7,793 nucleotides of DNA. Source: DAOUET01 sp034430155. GTDB taxonomy: Bacteria > Chloroflexota > Anaerolineae > Anaerolineales > UBA4823. The notes under the pieces were generated by a model. It was not told where the DNA came from. It made no database searches and worked only from the letters and a program-made list of their open reading frames with translations. Position numbers and translations under genes: made by a program. The DNA lies in assembly GCA_034430155.1 (NCBI GenBank), contig DAOUET010000154.1, positions 1 through 7,793 of the forward strand, given 5' to 3'. This document shows positions 5,757 to 7,793 of this stretch, in pieces. Each line of letters begins with the position of its first letter. Within the stretch, counting starts at the first letter, position 1.

Positions 5757-6824
5757 ATGAATAAACTCACCGATTGGATTAAACAGCATCAAATCGTTGC
5801 CTTCTTTGTTATTACCTTTATGATTACCGGGGGGCTGGGGTTCTCCTATGGTGCGGTCATGAACAAGGGGAGCGAATTGCTGATCCCCTTGGCTTTTGTC
5901 GCAACGTGCGGCCCGGCGCTGGCAGGGATCATCGTTACTGCAGTTTCCAATACCCAGCCCAGGCAAGGGACACGCAAAACATTCTGGATCGCTTTCTTCG
6001 CAGCCTGGGTTGTGTCGACGCTGGTATTCCTTGCCAACAACATCTTCATCAACCAGGCTCCGTTCTCCATCGGCATGGTCATATTCGTCTTCATTGCGGT
6101 TGCGCCGGTCGCCTTTGTGATCAGCATGGCTTTTTCGCGCATTCCAGCTGTGAAACGCTACCTGTCCTCGTTGATTCGCCTGCGTGGCGTTTGGGGATGG
6201 GCTCTGCTCGCCCTGGTGCTGGTCCCGCTTGCGGTCCTGCTATCGATCGTGATCTGTAACCTCCTTGGCAGGCAGTCCTACGCAGTCCACCAGTTCTCGG
6301 CGACAGGTCTGGTATTGATCGGCCTCATCGTAGTTAAATTCCTTTACCAGCTATTCTTTTTCAATGCTACCGGTGAGGAGGTTGGCTGGCGTGGGTTTGC
6401 GTTACCGAGGTTGCAGTCTGTTACCAGTCCCCTGGTTGCTTGTCTGCTGATAAATCTTATCTGGCCGCTATGGCACGTGTTTTACTGGGTGGCTGAAGGG
6501 AAGCCCGTCCTTTCTCCAGGGTATTGGGGTCATACATACCTGGAACTTCTTCCTGCCACAGTGATTATTAGCTGGCTGTACAACCGCAGCAAGGGGAGCA
6601 TCCTGGTAGCCGGCATTACCCATGCGGCAGCCAATACTGCCTATGCCTTCTTCCCCAACCTGGACTGGCAGGTTTTCGATTGGACCGTGGCGGTTGTGGC
6701 ACTGGTGCTGGTTCTGGTCGACCGGATGTGGAAGAAGCTGCCCCCCGAGTACCCAGCGGTATACAGTTTGCCTGGACCCGCCGCCCAACCCAGTGTGGAG
6801 CCGACGCCCACTCTTGCGCCATGA
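5757..6824 (+). CDS. CPBP-family intramembrane metalloprotease (Abi/CAAX type)
   Basis: This 355-residue multi-pass membrane protein has the three CPBP signatures: EEVGWR (E207, E208, R212), the WPLWHVF segment with H240, and THAAANT with H289 and N293. These glutamate, arginine, histidine and asparagine residues form the metal-dependent active site buried in the membrane. Before this core are about five membrane segments (12-28, 41-61, 76-93, 103-124, 147-169); the core spans about 185-320. Relatives include Rce1-like CAAX proteases and bacteriocin-immunity Abi proteins; the substrate here is unknown. It is the only gene of cassette 6. The C-terminal tail of about 30 residues after the last helix is Pro-rich, and its last 13 residues (about 343-355) are encoded by the R'' side of attC6, so they probably reflect the recombination site rather than protein function. 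Confidence 0.93.
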   Translation: MNKLTDWIKQHQIVAFFVITFMITGGLGFSYGAVMNKGSELLIPLAFVATCGPALAGIIVTAVSNTQPRQGTRKTFWIAFFAAWVVSTLVFLANNIFINQAPFSIGMVIFVFIAVAPVAFVISMAFSRIPAVKRYLSSLIRLRGVWGWALLALVLVPLAVLLSIVICNLLGRQSYAVHQFSATGLVLIGLIVVKFLYQLFFFNATGEEVGWRGFALPRLQSVTSPLVACLLINLIWPLWHVFYWVAEGKPVLSPGYWGHTYLELLPATVIISWLYNRSKGSILVAGITHAAANTAYAFFPNLDWQVFDWTVAVVALVLVLVDRMWKKLPPEYPAVYSLPGPAAQPSVEPTPTLAP

Positions 6825-6916
6825 TCCATCGTTTCGTGCACAAGGTAAGATGATGATTCAGGTAGGTCTTGTAAGCGGGGGCGGGTGGGTGCGGCGGATA
6901 AGCCGCACCGTTGGGC
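6783..6916 (+). other. attC6 recombination site, overlapping the preceding gene
   Basis: R'' GCCCAAC (6783-6789) and R' GTTGGGC (6910-6916) bound 134 bp. The flank CCGCCGCCCAAC is complementary in 11 of 12 bases to the cassette 6 start GTTAGGCGGCGG (5728-5739). GTGTGGAGCC on the left can pair loosely with the GGTGCGGCGGATAAGCCGCAC region on the right, which itself holds GTGCGGC/GCCGCAC. The site begins 42 bases before the protease stop codon. Confidence 0.82.
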
Positions 6917-6959
6917 TGCATTTAAGGATAACTAACTTGGTTTCGTTGAGGAAAAATCA

Positions 6960-7359
6960 ATGGAGCTGTTTCCAAACTTAGAAATCGGATTGTTCAACGG
7001 ATGGATACTGATTGTTCTCCTCTTTGGGGCTTATGGGGTCATGTTGATATTCTTCCCCAAAAATGCGATTGCGAGGCTCTATTGCCGATCGGGTCAGAGA
7101 GAGCATCAGCTACTTCGCCGCTTATTTGTAGTGATCTTAGTATTGGTGTGGTTCATTTTTATGAGTTTGACCCCCCCCTGAAAATTGGTGATGTGGTGTT
7201 TATGATAGGAATTTCAATATATTCCCTTGGGTTAATTGGATTTGTAATTGCCCTTGACAATTTTAAAAACACTCCGGTTGATCAGCCAGTTACAAGTGGG
7301 CTCTATAGGATCTCACGGCACCCTCAGCAATTGGCCGTCTCCGTATCCTTCATGGGTTT
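6960..7359 (+). pseudogene. Isoprenylcysteine carboxyl methyltransferase-like membrane protein, frameshifted and truncated
   Basis: The first frame (6960-7181) starts MELFPNLEIGLF behind GAGGAA, spans two membrane segments (about 13-31 and 53-69) and stops just after a run of eight C at 7171-7178. Adding one C joins it to the frame that continues ...TPPLKIGDVVFMIG, a third segment, then the family signature SGLYRISRHPQ near residue 120, the SAM-binding mark of the ICMT/PEMT methyltransferases. Similarity ends near FMGFAL at about 7345-7360, where the sequence becomes the reverse strand of a transposase gene. About 50 C-terminal residues of a normal protein are therefore missing. The break at the C run may be a true mutation, slippage or sequencing error; the truncation is independent of it. 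It is the gene of cassette 7, whose attC is lost. Confidence 0.72.
7171..7178 (+). repeat. C8 homopolymer at the frameshift
   Basis: Eight C within the methyltransferase-like gene. Nine would restore the frame. Confidence 0.9.
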
Positions 7360-7759
7360 TGCGCTTCTTCCTCGGCTTATAGCAGTCCAGCTGCTTGGCC
7401 CGTTTGATGATCGTAGTCACCGACACCGATATCCCTTTGGCCGCCAGACGATCTTTGATGGCCGTGTAGTTATACCCCGATATGGGCAGATCCGCATCTT
7501 CCACGATTTCCTTTTCTTGCCTCAGGGCTCGTTCGATCTCCGCCTCCACGGCCGCCGATAACCGAGCTGGCATCGATCGCCGGTAGGCCAGACTAAAGGT
7601 GGCCGAATCCTGGCGGTACTTTTTCAGCAAAGCAAAAAAGCGGGTCTTGCTAATGCCCAGCATCTCTTGTAGATCTGCCCGACTCAATTGTCCTTGGACA
7701 TAGCCTTGAAAGAGAACCCTAACCTGCTCATCCGTGAAACGTTTGTGTAGTTGTCCCAT
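7358..7759 (-). pseudogene. DDE-type transposase, N-terminal fragment only
   Basis: The frame starts at 7759 behind AAAGGAGG and encodes about 134 native residues. Helix-turn-helix regions are visible: TDEQVRVLFQGYVQG...LSRADLQEMLGISKTRFFALLKKY (about 9-48), and a second, YTAIKDRLAAKGISVSVTTIIKRAKQL (98-124), followed by the basic linker CYKPRKKRK (126-134). This matches the DNA-binding part of integrase-type transposases (IS481/ISNCY-like; group from memory). The catalytic DDE domain that should follow is absent: the next 14 codons to the stop at 7313 are antisense of the methyltransferase-like gene. A clean IS insertion would leave a whole element, so this is a deletion or rearrangement remnant. 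The outer end of the element is beyond the window. Confidence 0.75.
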
Positions 7760-7764
7760 TGATT

Positions 7765-7783
7765 CCTCCTTTTGAAGAAGGAG
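7765..7783 (-). promoter_or_regulatory. Hairpin covering the ribosome binding site of the transposase fragment
   Basis: On the - strand CTCCTT, a 6-nt loop, then AAGGAG: the second arm is the ribosome binding site itself (complement of 7766-7771). Such structures limit translation of transposases from incoming transcripts in other elements; that role is inferred here. Confidence 0.4.
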
Positions 7784-7793
7784 AAATCTACTG

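Larger units (their letters stand above)
1768..7359 (+). mobile_element. Integron gene-cassette array, cassettes 2 to 7
   Basis: Six units begin with TTRRRY-like bases just after the G of each R' arm: 1768, 3168, 3847, 5086, 5729 and 6911. Sizes of the five complete ones are 1400, 679, 1239, 643 and 1182 bp. Each has one main + strand gene and ends in attC. Start and R'' arm of the same cassette are complementary: 10/10 for cassette 2, 12/13 for cassette 4, 11/12 for cassette 6, 8/10 for cassette 5, imperfect for cassette 3. This self-matching is expected for cassettes that integrated as circles and argues against chance repeats. attC lengths vary (67-162 bp). Integrase and attI are not in the window; polarity places them to the left. 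Confidence 0.82.

Noticed and set aside
7313..7357. Last 14 codons of the transposase frame as native protein
   Set aside because: They are antisense of the methyltransferase-like gene's RHPQ region and bear no resemblance to a transposase.

Overview
This window reads as a stretch of an integron gene-cassette array in an environmental bacterium. An insertion sequence interrupts it on the left and a transposase fragment truncates it on the right. Every cassette gene is on the + strand, is short-leadered and has its own ribosome binding site. Five junctions between genes, plus one before the first gene, carry attC-like recombination sites: an R'' arm close to RYYYAAC, imperfect stem arms, and an R' arm close to GTTRRRY. 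The first bases of each cassette are complementary to the R'' arm at that cassette's own 3' end, as expected if each unit was once a circle closed at R'. No integrase gene or attI site is in the window. By polarity they should lie upstream (left). The phylum cannot be fixed from the sequence; the mixed G+C content, diverse cargo and non-uniform attC sites suit a chromosomal or environmental integron.

Layout: 1-1560 is mostly an IS110-family element (IS1111-like ends) with its transposase on the - strand. Its 3' noncoding part holds hairpins, including a terminator that faces the cassette direction. attC1 ends at 1773. Cassette 2 (1768-3167) carries a divergent S-adenosylhomocysteine hydrolase-like protein. 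Cassette 3 (3168-3846) carries a small lipoprotein and possibly a 30-residue ORF. Cassette 4 (3847-5085) carries an S66-family LD-carboxypeptidase/MccF-like peptidase. Cassette 5 (5086-5728) carries a small multi-pass membrane protein. Cassette 6 (5729-6910) carries a CPBP-family intramembrane protease. Cassette 7 (6911 to about 7360) carries an isoprenylcysteine methyltransferase-like membrane protein that is frameshifted at a C8 tract and cut off by the 5' end of a DDE-type transposase gene on the - strand, running to 7759.

The genes do not form a pathway. Two of them, the MccF-like peptidase and the CPBP protease, belong to families with known self-immunity members, so an immunity or resistance role for part of the array is a reasonable inference. 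The most notable items are the complete series of cassette boundaries, the SAHH-like protein lacking some residues normally essential in that enzyme, coding sequence running into attC sites, and an IS element whose ends can be proposed from paired direct and inverted repeats.
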